A DNA stretch of 64,000 nucleotides from Aquilaria yunnanensis (Eukaryota; Streptophyta; Magnoliopsida; Malvales; Thymelaeaceae), in contig CM077593.1 in NCBI GenBank assembly GCA_039654915.1, positions 117,917,413 through 117,981,412 of the forward strand, given 5' to 3'. The translations under genes and the position numbers were made by a program. Under the pieces are notes generated by a model. That model saw only the letters and a program-made list of their open reading frames with translations. It was not told where the DNA came from and ran no database searches. Shown piece by piece: positions 12,701 to 24,429 of this stretch (positions are counted from its first letter, which is position 1; every line of letters starts with the position of its first letter).

Positions 12701-15700
12701 CTGACGCCGGATTAGCCAAACCGAGCGACAAGCTCTTCATCTTCGAAGCTTTCGTCTGCAAAACGATGCTCGAAGGCTTTGACTCTCTGAATTTTTTACT
12801 GAACAAAGATTCTCCCCCGCCGAGTCTCACCCGCGAGCAGTTCTCCGGCAAGTTCAAAGTTCTGAACCCGGCGAGCTCCATGCGATTCTTGACCAGAACG
12901 CGAAATCTTCATTCGCGAAGTCCGCGGGCTCGGTGACCTTACCGTAGTTGGACTCGAGGGCTAGAAGAATCGGTTGGAGGACTGATTTGGCGTCTGCAGG
13001 GGAGAGGCCGAGGAGCGGCGATGCTGGATCAGGGGAACCGGCGCCGTAGATGGACTCGAGCTTGTCGAGGGTGGATTTACAGGAGGAGACGAGGTGAGAA
13101 TGCTTCCGCCAGGCGGCGTTCTTGATGATCTTGTCGAGGGAAGGGCCAAGCGCTCGGCCGCAGCGCGACGCACCGCCAAGTGGGGAAGCTGCCATAGGTC
13201 TGCGGAACGAATCAAGCGGCAGGAATTCGATCTACGTCGGACGGCAATGTTGAATCTGCCACATTGAGGGATTTGAATTGCAAGATACTAGATGAAGCCA
13301 ATTTATTTGGTTTCCGGGGTGCCTTGCCACCCAGCGGACGAACGCCGTCGGACCAGAAGGCCAATCGAGAGCTTCAGGCTGGAATTGGGGAAGATTGTAC
13401 TATTTAACTTTTTAAGTACCTAAAATTATATTTCTTGTCAATTTGGGCCTAATATTTATTACTCTTAATCTTGTTACTTATTGTCTTGCCATGTGGCATT
13501 GTGGGACCAAGTAAGGAGGTATTAAGTGCCATGTGGCATTATAAGTGCCACATAAGCAATTTCATCCAAATTAACGGCCTAACTGACGGATGGGACTCAA
13601 ATTGAACTCGTTGTTTGAGTTAAGGGACTCTAATAGTCACTTTTAGAGTTAGGGGACCCGTTTAGGACAAGTTGAATAATTAGGGGACCAAATTTGGATT
13701 TTACTCGTCTCTTTTGTTTTTTGTCGCCTACTTCAAGTTCAGCGAATTAGAACCAAGTGTAACACTCAGATTGATATGTAAAGTAATCAGCAAAGAATTA
13801 GAGTGGTTCTTTATTGATTCTCCCAAAGTGTAGCAGTAACAGGTCATTTCTCTCCATCAGATTACTTTTGCAAGGAAACCCATTTCTCTTTCTTCTTAAT
13901 AGTCTCGCTATTTAAGAGAAAAGGAAGACTTTAAATTGTCAGTCAGCATGATAGTAGAAAAGAAAAGGTCAAGTTTCCCCATATCTCACTAACTCTGTCA
14001 TCAAGAATACAATGATGAGCAACTTCCTTCAGGAGTATGTAAAAACTAAAAAAGCAAGGAGACATAATAGCTCCAGTTCCAAATTCTACTAATTATAAAA
14101 ATCTTAATTATCAATACCTCCCATATCATCCAATCTTGACTAAATTAACTCAAATAACTTTTAACTGAATTCAAGAGAAAGGCAGTAGAAAAGAAAAGTT
14201 AAGACATGTACCTTTCAGTTTTATGACATGAATGCATTCACCACTTCTAGGATTCCATGTCCTCACGGTTGAATCAGCAGAGCCAGTACAGATTGTTTTA
14301 CCTAAACCAGCAGCAGTTGGCATTAACATCTTTTTATGACAAAAATAGTATTTGAAAAGGATAAAAAACAAAAACAAAAACAAAAAGAGGACCAGATAAC
14401 CTCAACACCTCCTTATAGCACAAAGTGCTCAACACAGAACAGGAACATGAAAGCAGAACAGATGGACACTAGAGAAGTGTTAATACCATCAGGAGTAAAG
14501 TCACCACATCTCACTGAACCACTATGGCCAGCGAATGTTTGGAGATATTTGCCAGTGTCACCATTCCACATCCAGGCATTGCAATCCTCAGCACCAGCCA
14601 AGACCACATGCCCTTTTGGATGCCATCTTACCCACTGATAAATAACATTAACAATTTAATGACAGTTATTTATAAGAATGTAGTTTTTTTCTTCTGTCAA
14701 ATACCCAGAAAACATGAGACATGCTTGCTTCCAAATAATTGAAACTGCAACATTAATTTGTTAGAAGATAAAAAGCCAACTCTTGAGCATGTAGAGGTTT
14801 GCATCATAATTAGACTTCATGCGCAACTCTGAACTTCTGCAAAATTGCATGCCATATGAATAAACATTTTTATGTTAAATATCAACTATAACTAGTTTGT
14901 TTTCGAAAGAATCACGTTAGCAGATTCCATTCCCACACACAGGCACAGAAAGGAACAATTGATACATACCAAAGTACCACAACATTCACTAAATATAAAA
15001 GCAGTATCTTTTATAGAGAAAACATCAATAAAATACAACCACTTCAAAATTGGACATCGAACCTCAATTCCACCATCGTCTCCAGGACCCTCCTCAATTT
15101 TGCATAAAAGGTTTCCTGAAGTATCCCAAATGCGTGCAAATCCATCCAAACATCCAGACGCAAGTAACTGCCCATCAGTACTAAAATCTAAACTACCAAC
15201 AGAGTTCATGTGACCTGCAAAAGAAAAGCTTCATTTTAAAATATCAAAACCAGATCAATACAGGAGACATGGTTCAACTTTTTATAAGTACAGAAGTCCA
15301 GTCCCTCCCCTACAAGTAATAAGAATAACTAAATGGCAACTCATATCCATACCTTCAAGAAGGGGAGACCAATCTGCTTGACCAATCCTCCAGAGATATC
15401 CCTTATCATCTCCACCACCAGTTGCCACTAATGTTGGATCTTTTGGACTACAGGCAACTGCATAAAGTTCACCTGAGAAAATGAAAAGACAAACTTCTCA
15501 GTAAGAAATAGAGCATACCACGCTCATGGTAAATCTTCCAGGGAAGCAGTCGATCAATTCAAGCCTTAATGAACACTAGTTTTGCAAAAAGGCTAGCATA
15601 TTTTCATACATCCTATACCTAGCATATGACTTGTAAATCAGGTATCCCTAGGTCCATGATGCAAATTTCCAAAGTATCTAAGTTTCCCTCCTTTTTTTAG

Positions 15701-17346
15701 GAAAAGAAAAACAAAAGGAGAAAGTAGAAAGATCCTTTTGACACATTTCATTTATTAAAGACGCCAAACAGCACTTGCATTTTAATGTTAGGGACCGACA
15801 TTGCCCTCCCTTATTCCATCCTCAATTGGAGTTACTTTCAATCTATCACACATGACTCATTTCCACTCTTATCATTTATTGCACAGCCATTCTTCCATCC
15901 TAACATTCAGAATCCAGCTAAACTCATTTTGCTTTCTCGTTTCTTAGCTACCTGACTTAGGCCCAGTCCTTACACCTCATAGTTGGTTATATGCATTTCA
16001 TAGAATCTCTTCTTAATTTTACAAATGGCACATCTCCATTTCAACTATGGAGCCTCAATTATGTGCCTAACGTTTTAGGTTTTCCTTCCTTATTATGGGT
16101 AATAGAGTCAAAATACTTAAATAACCCCCTCCTTAAGAGTTGTTGACCTTCAACTGTAACAAAACATTATCCCTAATCTCTTTTGACAATTTACATTTCC
16201 TGTATTCAGTCTCTGTTCTATGTACCCTAGAACCTCCAGGCTTTAAGGTATCCCTCCAAAAGTCTAGCTTGTGATTCCTCCGTGACCTTAGTTTAATCCA
16301 TCAATACCAGAAAGCTACATCAGCACTATGTCCAACGATTCTCCAAACCAATACACAAGGTTTTTCATGATAAAACAAAACCCAAACAAGGAGCTTCTTA
16401 TAACCAGGTGAAGGACAACAGTGCATACTAATTCAGAAAGAAGGGGGAGGAGGGGAGTTCTACAACTGCAATCCCAAGCTAAAGGGATTTATGAGAATCT
16501 TTATTAGACAATTAATCTGGAGCCCTGAATGTTTTGATTGCTCACTGCTCAGAGAGGGCGAAATAATTTATTCCAATTCAGAATACATAATTGAAACTCA
16601 AAATGAGCGGGAAACAAAAGAAAAGAAAAGAACGACCCCAGAAAGTTTTATCAGTGGTGACTCTCACGTAGTGCAAGGGAACAAAGCATATTATCAAACG
16701 ATGAAGATAGTAAAAACAATAATCTCTCTCAAGAACATGGCTAAATATAACAAAGGTAGTTGCTCTTCTTTCTTCCAAGTAATTTAGATTTTATTCTAGT
16801 GTTCTCTATTCAAAGTTACCAAAGGAAAATTATGCTACAAACTCTCGTATTGTCAGTTTTATTATAGAATTTGCACAGACTTCTATATTATATGGGGACA
16901 AACGAATCACCAATATATTCACATCAATTAACAAATTGCAAGACTAAAATTTGCATATACCGAACGGAAGCTTTACCTGTGTGACCAGTGAATATATGCA
17001 TTGAATCATCGTCTTCTTCTGCAAAAATGGAAATCCGAATGGAATCAGAGTGTAAGCGAGACACTAAAACTATTCTCTTTAGACTAACATCATTGAAGAA
17101 AAGGAGGCAGAAGACATACCAGCGTTTTCAGAATCAGAATCATCAGCATCAGGAAGATCTGTCTCAGAAAAACACTTGCATTAGTTCTAATGAGGTGAAT
17201 TTCCTCCTGTAAACATAAAAATGGAAATAGACAGAGAAAGAGCGAGAGAGACCCTCTTCATCGACTGGAACTTCGTCAATGATATCAGATTCATCGAGGA
17301 AGACTTTGCCGTGATCTTCTTCCTCTGGTGGTGCTGGGCTGCTCAT
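9734..17346 (-). CDS. AAMP: AAMP-like WD40-repeat protein (11 exons)
   Basis: Exons, in order: 17346..17253, 17158..17120, 17018..16977, 15472..15353, 15214..15063, 14634..14487, 14301..14212, 11816..11701, 11561..11500, 10367..10277, 9961..9734. They total 1182 bp (393 residues plus stop), with every junction GT-AG and in phase. The N-terminus is acidic (PPEEEDHGK, DESDIIDEV, DADDSDSEN). It is followed by a run of WD40 repeats beginning at MHIFTGHTGELYAV, with recognisable GH...W(D/N) ends such as FARIWDTSG, AWMWNGDTG, VRTWNPRSG, KLIIWDLQ and VRIWDSLGG. Order and length match angio-associated migratory cell protein homologues; Arabidopsis has a single-copy gene of about 400 residues. WD40 propellers act as scaffolds, and the plant role is poorly known. 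Intron 7 (11817-14211) is enlarged by a Pack-MULE; the exons on both sides are intact, so the gene is probably still functional if the intron is spliced. Confidence 0.93.
12194..12203. repeat. Left target-site duplication of the Pack-MULE
   Basis: GTCTCTTTTG, identical to 13707-13716 on the other side of the element. Confidence 0.9.
12580..12922 (+). pseudogene. Captured GIL1/IRKI-like (DUF641) gene fragment
   Basis: The plus-strand frame matches the N-terminal half of the DUF641 domain: VVRSARSFVKLMIREMESA, then a KWDLD block, AKPSDKLFIFEAFVCKTM and LTREQFSGKFKVLNP. GIL1/IRKI proteins act in light-dependent gravitropism or as kinase interactors. After KVLNP, near 12867, the family reading continues only in the next frame (ILDQNAKSSFAKSAG), so a single-base frameshift has occurred. 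The match stops abruptly at about 12922 where the second fragment begins. It is a domain fragment with no full gene around it, bounded by MULE ends, and therefore transduplicated. Confidence 0.8.
12921..13195 (-). pseudogene. Captured BIG1-like ARF-GEF N-terminal fragment
   Basis: The minus-strand frame starts MAASPLGGASRCGR and continues GPSLDKIIKNAAWRKH, SSCKSTLDKLES, SPLLGLSPADAKSVLQP and YGKVTEPA. This is the conserved N-terminus of plant BIG1-type (Sec7-domain, brefeldin-A-inhibited) ARF guanine-nucleotide exchange factors. About 91 residues are present; the Sec7 domain itself is absent. The match ends at about 12921-12928, where the antisense of the DUF641 fragment starts. Its own start codon is preserved, together with a short stretch that may be the donor gene's 5' UTR (13196-13270). 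It is not expected to encode a working exchange factor. Confidence 0.8.
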
Positions 17347-17690
17347 TTTCTATTGCTCGCCGGAGATTGTAGCGATAAGGTGCGAGGCGGGTTTGGGGTT
17401 TATCCCGGATTTTCGAGATCCGCATTCAATTTTTGGCTGATTAACGGCATGTAGAGCGTTTTAATTTAAGTAACTTAATTTAAAATAACTTATCTTTGTT
17501 TTTATATATTTTTTATATGGATTCAATTTTATTTAAAAGTTAATATTATGTAGATATAATAATTTATTTAAAAATAAATTTTTGTGATATTATTAAATTT
17601 TTATAAATTTTTTAATGTTAAAAAATTATTTAATTTAAGTCAACTTAATTTAAAATAAGTTATTTTTATTTTTACATTTTTCTTACAAAA
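17347..17690. mobile_element. Upstream region of the WD40 gene with MITE-derived repeats
   Basis: Bases 17465-17620 resemble the left half of the palindromic MITE at 60185-60505. At 17630-17690 a second partial copy restarts with the same order of blocks (a ttaatttaaaataa motif, then tttttattttta). The repeats start only about 120 bp upstream of the WD40 start codon, so they sit in or beside its promoter/5' UTR. No transposase. Confidence 0.5.
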
Positions 17691-20600
17691 ACTAATCTAT
17701 AATTTATAAATAGATATGAAAACATGTCATTTGGCTCTATTGTCTTTTTACAGTGGAAAAAACCTTTCATATCCAATGGAATACAAACACGTGTAACCTC
17801 AAATTTAGCAAAGAACAACACGTGACAATTTCCATAATTACCCTCATCAATAAACACATGTCACACGTTCATTCATTGATAGTTTGACTTGGACCCAGTT
17901 CAAATATTTTTACTATGCCACCACATTCATTTAGAAGATGACACGTGTCATTTATTTTTACCATAATACATTTTTCTAAAATAGAGGTCCACTAATTCGC
18001 ACCTTAACGTTCAGAGGAAATTATACTTCAACCTACGTTTTCCTATCCACTAACTAGTGGTTTATTTCCATCCCACTGAGTGGCAGTTTTTTAACTCAAT
18101 TAACTTGATGTATTGGCGCATTTACTAGAATAGTTACCATCCCCACCATCATCTAACGTAGTTATCCATTATATATAGTTAGTTTCATGTGTCAGTTACA
18201 ATGTTGATATATTATACATAACAGTTTTAAGTTTTGCCCTTCTACCAAATCTCTACGCCACGTTCGGCTATGCAACGGGAGACTGTGTTAAGTAGGAGGT
18301 TTCTCGGTTGTCCACCCGTCATTCAGTGCGCCCAGCTCAACTCTTCCTTCTGCAACAGTGCTTTTATACCACCGTCCTACACAAATCATTGATTGTATCA
18401 GTTGCCAATAACTATTAATTTCTTTCACGGTAGCAATGTATCTAACACATTTATGCAATTTATAGGTAAAAACCCATTTTCAACCCACATAAGCCAGTCA
18501 AGCAGGAAGGAATAGCACATCTCATGCAGTTTTGAGTTCTCAGGTTTTAAGCGTAATCAACATTTTAACCTACATAAACTCACAATGCTATACTATGTGT
18601 TTATTCCAAGTGATTTCACAGACAACTAAACATATTACACACAAGAATACCTACCATCAATATATGTAACTAATCTTTCCAAATTTCCATATCACATAGG
18701 CAATTTGCAACTCACACAAAGAACTGTAGCAACATGCACAACCAAATCGCCAGACAGGTATTTTGTTTCCCCCATATTTCTAATCAAAATATTTTAATCA
18801 AGTTATTTATGATGTTTTATAATGCATTCATGGCAGGGCAATCAGCAACCAAGCACAGCCAACAGAAATAGAGAAAGGTACCAACAAACAAACAAGTTCA
18901 AAATTAATTATGTTAATCTCATGCAATCTATTTATATTTCTTGCCTCTTGTGTGTGTTTCCTACTTTACACTCTTAAGATTCATTTCACATTAGATAATA
19001 TATTGTAAGCAACTCCTCAGAGAAAGTGTAATGTGGTGGCACATTCCTATAGCCTAACCTGTAAAAATAAAAAATTCAATTTAGTTTTTAGATTTTCCAA
19101 AAATGTAGTGACTTAATTTTGCATTTAAATGCACTGATTCTCTCCATTAATTTCATTTTTCTTTCCCACCCATAACCTTTGTTCTAAATACATGTTCTCA
19201 GTTACTACTTTCTATTATCATTTTTAAACATTTTAATGCATAATAAAATGGATGTTATCCTAGTTATCTCAATCGGATTCGTCAAAACCTTGGACCATAT
19301 TTGCACCCAAGCCCCTTCGATTTCTAATCAAATTCTATTTTTAGGACTATACACATGCTCATGCTGTACATATATCCAACTTCAGACATACCCATTGCAA
19401 AAACTCTAACATGCATACACTGTTTTTGCAAGTAGCAGATTTATCTTTTCCATATGGTCATTCTTTTCATATTTTTAGACAGATTTTTATTCATTCATAT
19501 TTCGTAAGTATCAGGCCATCAAATCAAAAATAATTATACATGCTTATGAATTCCCTATATAGAAACAGTTAAAAATAATATAGGCACACAAAATCTTTTC
19601 ACATTCATCTCATATTCCTAGATTGTTTAAAGCTAATAGTGCTTGGAGTTTTTTGCACTACAGATCAGATTGCACCTGCCCTTAGCCCCCTCAACTCATG
19701 TCCTTCACCAAATTGAATCTTCACAACCAAGAACAAAAGCAACACTTTAATCCACTCTCCAAGTTCCTATTTAACTATGATTATCTTTCTTGATTTACAT
19801 TTCAGATATATAACGGTTTTAAGTTTGACTTAGGACTGCTGTATTACAATCAAACTTGCCTAACCAATGTTTACATAGACAAAATGAATGAGCTGGAGGC
19901 GGATGTAACGGCTTTAAAGGCTAGGTTGGCACTGTATGAAGGGGATAACACTTCTGTTCACACTGATCTAGAAAAAGGATGATCTTAATGACTAAACGCT
20001 TTTTAATTTCTTAGCCATTTCCTATTTTTGCTTACAAGACTTGGTTTTTATTTCTATTGCCTGTAAAACTTCTATTTTCTACTTTCTTTGTTTATATGTT
20101 TGGTTTTCATGCTACTAAACCTCTATTCTAATGCACAAGCACATTGAATTTCCTTAGACCTACTTATTCTTCTACACTAAAGAATCTGTCTATATGAGTT
20201 TAGTCAGACTATTAGTTAACCTAGATCGATGTTAACAGACAGTAATTCATTTCAGCGTAGCTTTCAATTTTATAATAAGCAAACAAGACAGGGAACATTT
20301 AGATTAAAATACATAAAAAATATAGAATACTTAGCTTGGTGTCATCCTCATGCATGCTACTTTCCATCAACCCCATCTAGTGGCTAACATGTGTGTCTCG
20401 GTGTACATGAAACATGGTAATTAATTGGGCCAAACCCTAAGTTAATGAGAAAACAAAATAATTATTGTAGGGTGGGGATGGGTTTTACCTTTTCTGTATT
20501 AGCCCCGCATCGAAAGAAGGCATGTATAATAGACGCGCCACCCATTCAGCAAAACAAGTACAACCACCACCAGCATGACGGGACATTCCTCTTCCGGGGA

Positions 20601-21170
20601 TAAAGAATGTCTATCTTCCAAATAACCCATAAAGGCTCTTAAAACCATTAAGACACATTTTTAAATCATTAGGGTTTTCCTTCAATCTGTTTCTGGGAAG
20701 TTCAATAGGTGAGAAAAAGAAAGGAACCATTGCAAGATTTAACGGATAATATTAAATCAGGGAAATACCTATGGTTTTCAAAAGTTTTACAAGTAGATCT
20801 TAGATAACCTGCTTTTTTTTCAAAGATCCTTTCTCTTCTATAGGTTAATTAGAGTTAGTAGGAAAGTAAAATGATGGTAGAAGATTTGAAATCGGACGAA
20901 AAAAATAAAAACCCTAATTTGTAAACACAGATGTATACAAAAAATATTGAGAAATCATGCAAGAAACTTTTAAGAGAATGATGGAGAAGAGAACAAAGAA
21001 TTGATTTATGAAAAAAAAAATCTAGAGAAAATTTCTGTCGTGAACAGCAGCTCTAGTGCCAAAAAACACATACGTATGGCACAAAAGATGCCGGAATATT
21101 CATCCCTACGATGGTGATGGACAGAAAAATTCAACCAGCCAATGCAACACTAATTAAATCCATAAAATTC
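17691..21170. other. Long non-coding stretch with faint gene relics
   Basis: No confident gene. At 18276-18320 one plus-strand frame reads ETVLSRRFLGCPP, reminiscent of the GRRF-GCP core of GRF zinc fingers but without the CxCG part. A short frame at 19884-19982 encodes 33 residues that look like a coiled coil (MNELEADVTALKARL). They might be remains of one GRF-type gene, but the link is speculative. Otherwise unremarkable AT-rich sequence. Confidence 0.25.
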
Positions 21171-21171
21171 T

Positions 21172-21201
21172 AGAGAGAGATAGAGAGAGAGAGAAAGAGA
21201 G
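21172..21201. repeat. (GA)n microsatellite
   Basis: A short imperfect GA/GATA run, interrupted by single substitutions. Confidence 0.7.
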
Positions 21202-21775
21202 GCACAAATAATTCAACTTTGAAAAATTTGGCTTTTATGTCCTTTTTTTTTTTTTTTGGAAAATTGCACCCATTCATCTCTTATCTCTCATCTTCATTGC
21301 ACAAAAGGTCCCTGATCTTTGCATCCTTTTGCAATCTAACCCCAGTAATCGTTAATGTCCTGCGTATTTCGTTCGGTTGGGTTAATTCCCCCATTTTTTT
21401 TCTGGTCCAAGTTTATTTCTCAGGCCCATGTTTTAATTAGACTAATCCATGTCTCTAGCTCATGTTTTTGTTAGACAAATAATCACCTGGCTTCACTTTT
21501 GTTGGGCTATTGTTAGAGCCCATGCTTTTCTAAATGTGTTGTGTCGTTAAAATTTAGGCCACATTATTCCTTATTTGTACAAGTTTTCAAATAATTTTCC
21601 TTTTAAATATTTTTCAATATGTGTGTACTTTGAATGTTATTTGATACATTATATTGTATTGACTAATTTTTAAAACTAATAGTTTATATTGTATTTAACT
21701 ATTTTTTTTAAATTAATTACTTCTCAAGAATTTGTTTATTACAACTTACTTAACATTATTAACAAGTACTTAATA

Positions 21776-22017
21776 CTCCCTAGGTCCCTCCATCCCAAAA
21801 CTTTTGCTCAATTTATTTTTGGCAATTAATCTAAGATTGTTTACTTTTAACATTTTAATATATAAATGAAAAATATTTACATTTGAATAATAAATCAAGC
21901 CATGTAGTTTCTAAATATTTATTTTTTATTTTTTTTCTAACAAACAATAATATAAATAAATTCAAGTCAAAATACAACAAAAAGTCAAGTAGAGTACAAT
22001 TTTTTGGACGGAAGGAG
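21776..22017. mobile_element. Mariner/Stowaway-type MITE, 242 bp
   Basis: The left end CTCCCT...CCTCCATCCCAAAA and right end TTTTTTGGACGGAAGGAG are inverted repeats of the plant 'CTCCCTCCGTCC' mariner class. The element is flanked by TA on both sides (21774-21775 and 22018-22019). The left end carries a few extra bases. AT-rich interior with no transposase. Confidence 0.75.
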
Positions 22018-22194
22018 TATTTAGTTACTAATAATTTAAAATAATTTTCAAAATAGGTAAATAGGGATATAATATTTCAATTTTTTAATAAAAAAAAATT
22101 TTCTTCTTCAAAATGAATTTTAGGCATTTGTTTTATAATGTGATTGGAAAACATATTTCTATATAAACTACTACCCGTCTATGAAACTAGTTTC

Positions 22195-22440
22195 ATTTGA
22201 AAGTCAAAACTATAATATAAGTTTGATAATCCATTTAACAATAAATATTCTATAATGGCACTAAATTTTTATAAATTTTTATTTTTTTAATGCCTAAAAA
22301 AATTCATAGAAATTTTACTTCTAATGATTATTATATCTATAAGATATTGGTTTTCAAATAAAATTAGTTTTTAGTAAAAAAAAAATTAAAAAATAAAAAA
22401 TAATTTAATTTAACTTTGGTTAACTTTATTTAAAACCAAT
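22195..22440. mobile_element. Decayed copy of the palindromic AT-rich MITE
   Basis: Contains the block order of the MITE at 60185-60505 (gaaagtca, taaatttttataaatttt, ttcatagaaattt, ttttcaaataaaat, ttaactttggttaac), with many substitutions. The ends are not clear. Confidence 0.45.
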
Positions 22441-22486
22441 GAGGTGTAAATAATTCGCATAATCTGATTGGGCCAAAAACAGAAAA

Positions 22487-23596
22487 GGGAAACTTACCAA
22501 AGCCCCATGAGGTATAGGTAAACCTACACTTGTATCCTCCATGATTCAAATACCTATAAGTATCGTTCTCCAAAACTAACTTTAACTCTGTCATTCATCG
22601 TTACAAAAGAAAAAATGGCAAATGCGTAACTTTGCCATCCTAACCTTCTTCCTTAGAAATTTTGTCCTCTTACTTATAAATCTAATAAGCTACTTCCCAC
22701 TCTTTCATCACTGCACGAACTTGGGTCCTATCCAATCAAGTTGTCTTGTGACTAAGCTATCTCTTTCGGCCTTCCCAATTGAGCTATCTCAGCACTGCGG
22801 ACACTCCCTAAATTTGGTTGTCGTGCTTCGCCTTCTTCCTCTTTTGCAAACTGGTTGATAATTAATTTGATTCGTTCAAATGTGGTTAGGGAGAAGTCAA
22901 TAGACAAAAGTTGGCTAGAGGAATCGATTCATCGTCCAAACGCTGTCAACAACATCAAAAGTGACCACAGCCAATGAAGAATCGAAGCCATCAGGCAGAC
23001 GAGACTGTGAGGAGGAAGGAGAAGAACTTGGAGAGATCGGTGGTAACCCTTAATATGACTTCTCTCTTTTTCCTATCTACGACCCCAATGCTCCGATTTA
23101 ATGTATCACCATTGTCGCCTAAGTGCCCTGTCTCCTTTGCCTTCTCCACCTGTTCCAATTCATCATATCGTTACCATCACCCATGTGCTCCCGTCCTTTC
23201 TGTCCCTTTTTCCTTTATGACATTGGCTCGTGGAGGGCAAGATAGTGGCAGTGCTTGTGGTGGCTGTGATTTCTAGCAGTGGGATGGTGGAGCTATTGTT
23301 GTAGAGGGCAATATTGAGGGTCGAAAAAGTGGCGAGGATGGTGGTGGTGCCTATGGCAGTTGTGATGGCTAACGGAGGTGAGAGATGGAGGGAGACATGC
23401 CTAGTTTGTTAGATGCAGAAGTTAGTAACGCAAAACTTTTAAAGAAGAAAGTTAGGATAGAAATACTAGGTATTTTTTTCTTTTCTATCATAATGGTTAT
23501 TAATGGGGTTAAACTTTTAGGGGGTAAGTATATATAGATATTTGAAACAGGGAGGACATAAGTGTAGGTTTTACTAAACCTTAGGGGTCCAAGTAA
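22487..23596. mobile_element. Long-TIR (MULE-like) element with gene-like interior
   Basis: About 75 bp at the left (gggaaacttacc, aaacctacacttgtatcctcc, attcaaatacctata) recur inverted at the right (about 23500-23596), diverged but in the same order. The interior is GC-richer than the surroundings and includes open frames on the plus strand (22622-22858, 22974-23276) that match no family I know. No transposase. Target duplications were not resolved, so the exact ends are approximate. Confidence 0.55.
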
Positions 23597-23760
23597 TGTG
23601 TATATGTGTGTGTGTGTGTGCGTGTAAGTACAGAGTGTGAGAGAGAAAGAAAGACAAAAAGAAAAAGAGAGAGAGTACAAAGTGTGAGAGAGAAAAGAGA
23701 GACACAGAGTGTATGTGTGTGTGTGAAAAAAGTAAAGTGTGAGAAAGAAGGGCAAATCAA
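23597..23760. repeat. (TG)n and (GA)n simple repeats
   Basis: A tgtgtgtg run near 23601-23625, followed by gagagaaaga-type purine repeats that occur twice (about 23635-23700), and a second short tg run near 23713-23725. The long minus-strand frame here is only low-complexity sequence. Confidence 0.75.
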
Positions 23761-24429
23761 CCAGATGAGCTAGGTGGTAATGTGAGTAGCAAAACTATTA
23801 TTTTTAAGTCCGGGTAGGGTACTTACATTTGTTGTGGGCTAGCAACTTTGAAAAGTGCAAAAAAAAAAAATGATATCTTAAGTTGGCTATAGCTCAACCA
23901 AACTGGTTGTACAACTCCTGTCATAACTCTCACATGTCTTGTTACACACACAGACACACATACACACACATACACTTGTGATGCTTTAACAATCATTTCT
24001 CATCCTATCCCTGAAATCTTATTTTTTTAGTTTCAATTAAATGATTTTATGCCACAGATGAAAGATAAAACTGGTAGGCATGATGACTATCATCCCATTT
24101 CTCGCAACACCAAACACATGATGAGTGTCAGGATGGGATAAAAGCCATCCCATCCTGCCATCATCCTAGTAAGCAAACAAGCTTGTTGCAGGTTAGACCT
24201 ATGCCACTCACGCATTAACCCCTCATGAGATGCCTTTGGTGCTTTGTTCGCCTAAGTGCAATAAAAATGGGGTTAATTGGTTGAGTTTAAAAAAATACTG
24301 AAAATGGGTTCTTAAACCTTTAAACCAAAATGTAGTTTAAAAAAGTAATAAATAAACCTATTCTAACCAGAAAATAACTACCACAATTATCATAAATTTT
24401 GCTTTGAATGTTAGCTTTGAAGAATTTTT
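23761..24429. other. Intergenic, no gene seen
   Basis: Contains a (CA)n stretch at about 23945-23975 and a small inverted sequence ggatgggat...atcccatcc at about 24132-24157. Nothing else recognisable. Confidence 0.35.

Larger units (their letters stand above)
12204..13706. mobile_element. Pack-MULE (non-autonomous Mutator-like element) in a WD40-gene intron
   Basis: Terminal inverted repeats of 161 bp (12204-12364 and 13546-13706) differ at about three positions. The ends read GAGTAAAATCC. A perfect 10-bp direct duplication, GTCTCTTTTG, flanks the element at 12194-12203 and 13707-13716, within the 8-11 bp range of Mutator-like elements. There is no transposase. The interior is GC-rich and consists of two captured gene fragments in convergent orientation, listed separately. 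The near-identity of the inverted repeats suggests a fairly recent insertion. The element lies wholly inside intron 7 of the AAMP-like gene, with neither captured fragment reading through the host exons. Confidence 0.92.

Noticed and set aside
12600..12881. Minus-strand frame antisense to the DUF641 fragment
   Set aside because: The plus strand matches the DUF641 family; the antisense frame is a shadow of GC-rich coding sequence.
12961..13215. Second minus-strand frame over the BIG1-like fragment
   Set aside because: The overlapping frame 12854-13195 matches the BIG1 N-terminus; this one is proline/serine-rich shadow.
23369..23755. 128-codon minus-strand frame
   Set aside because: It mostly translates TG and GA simple repeats.
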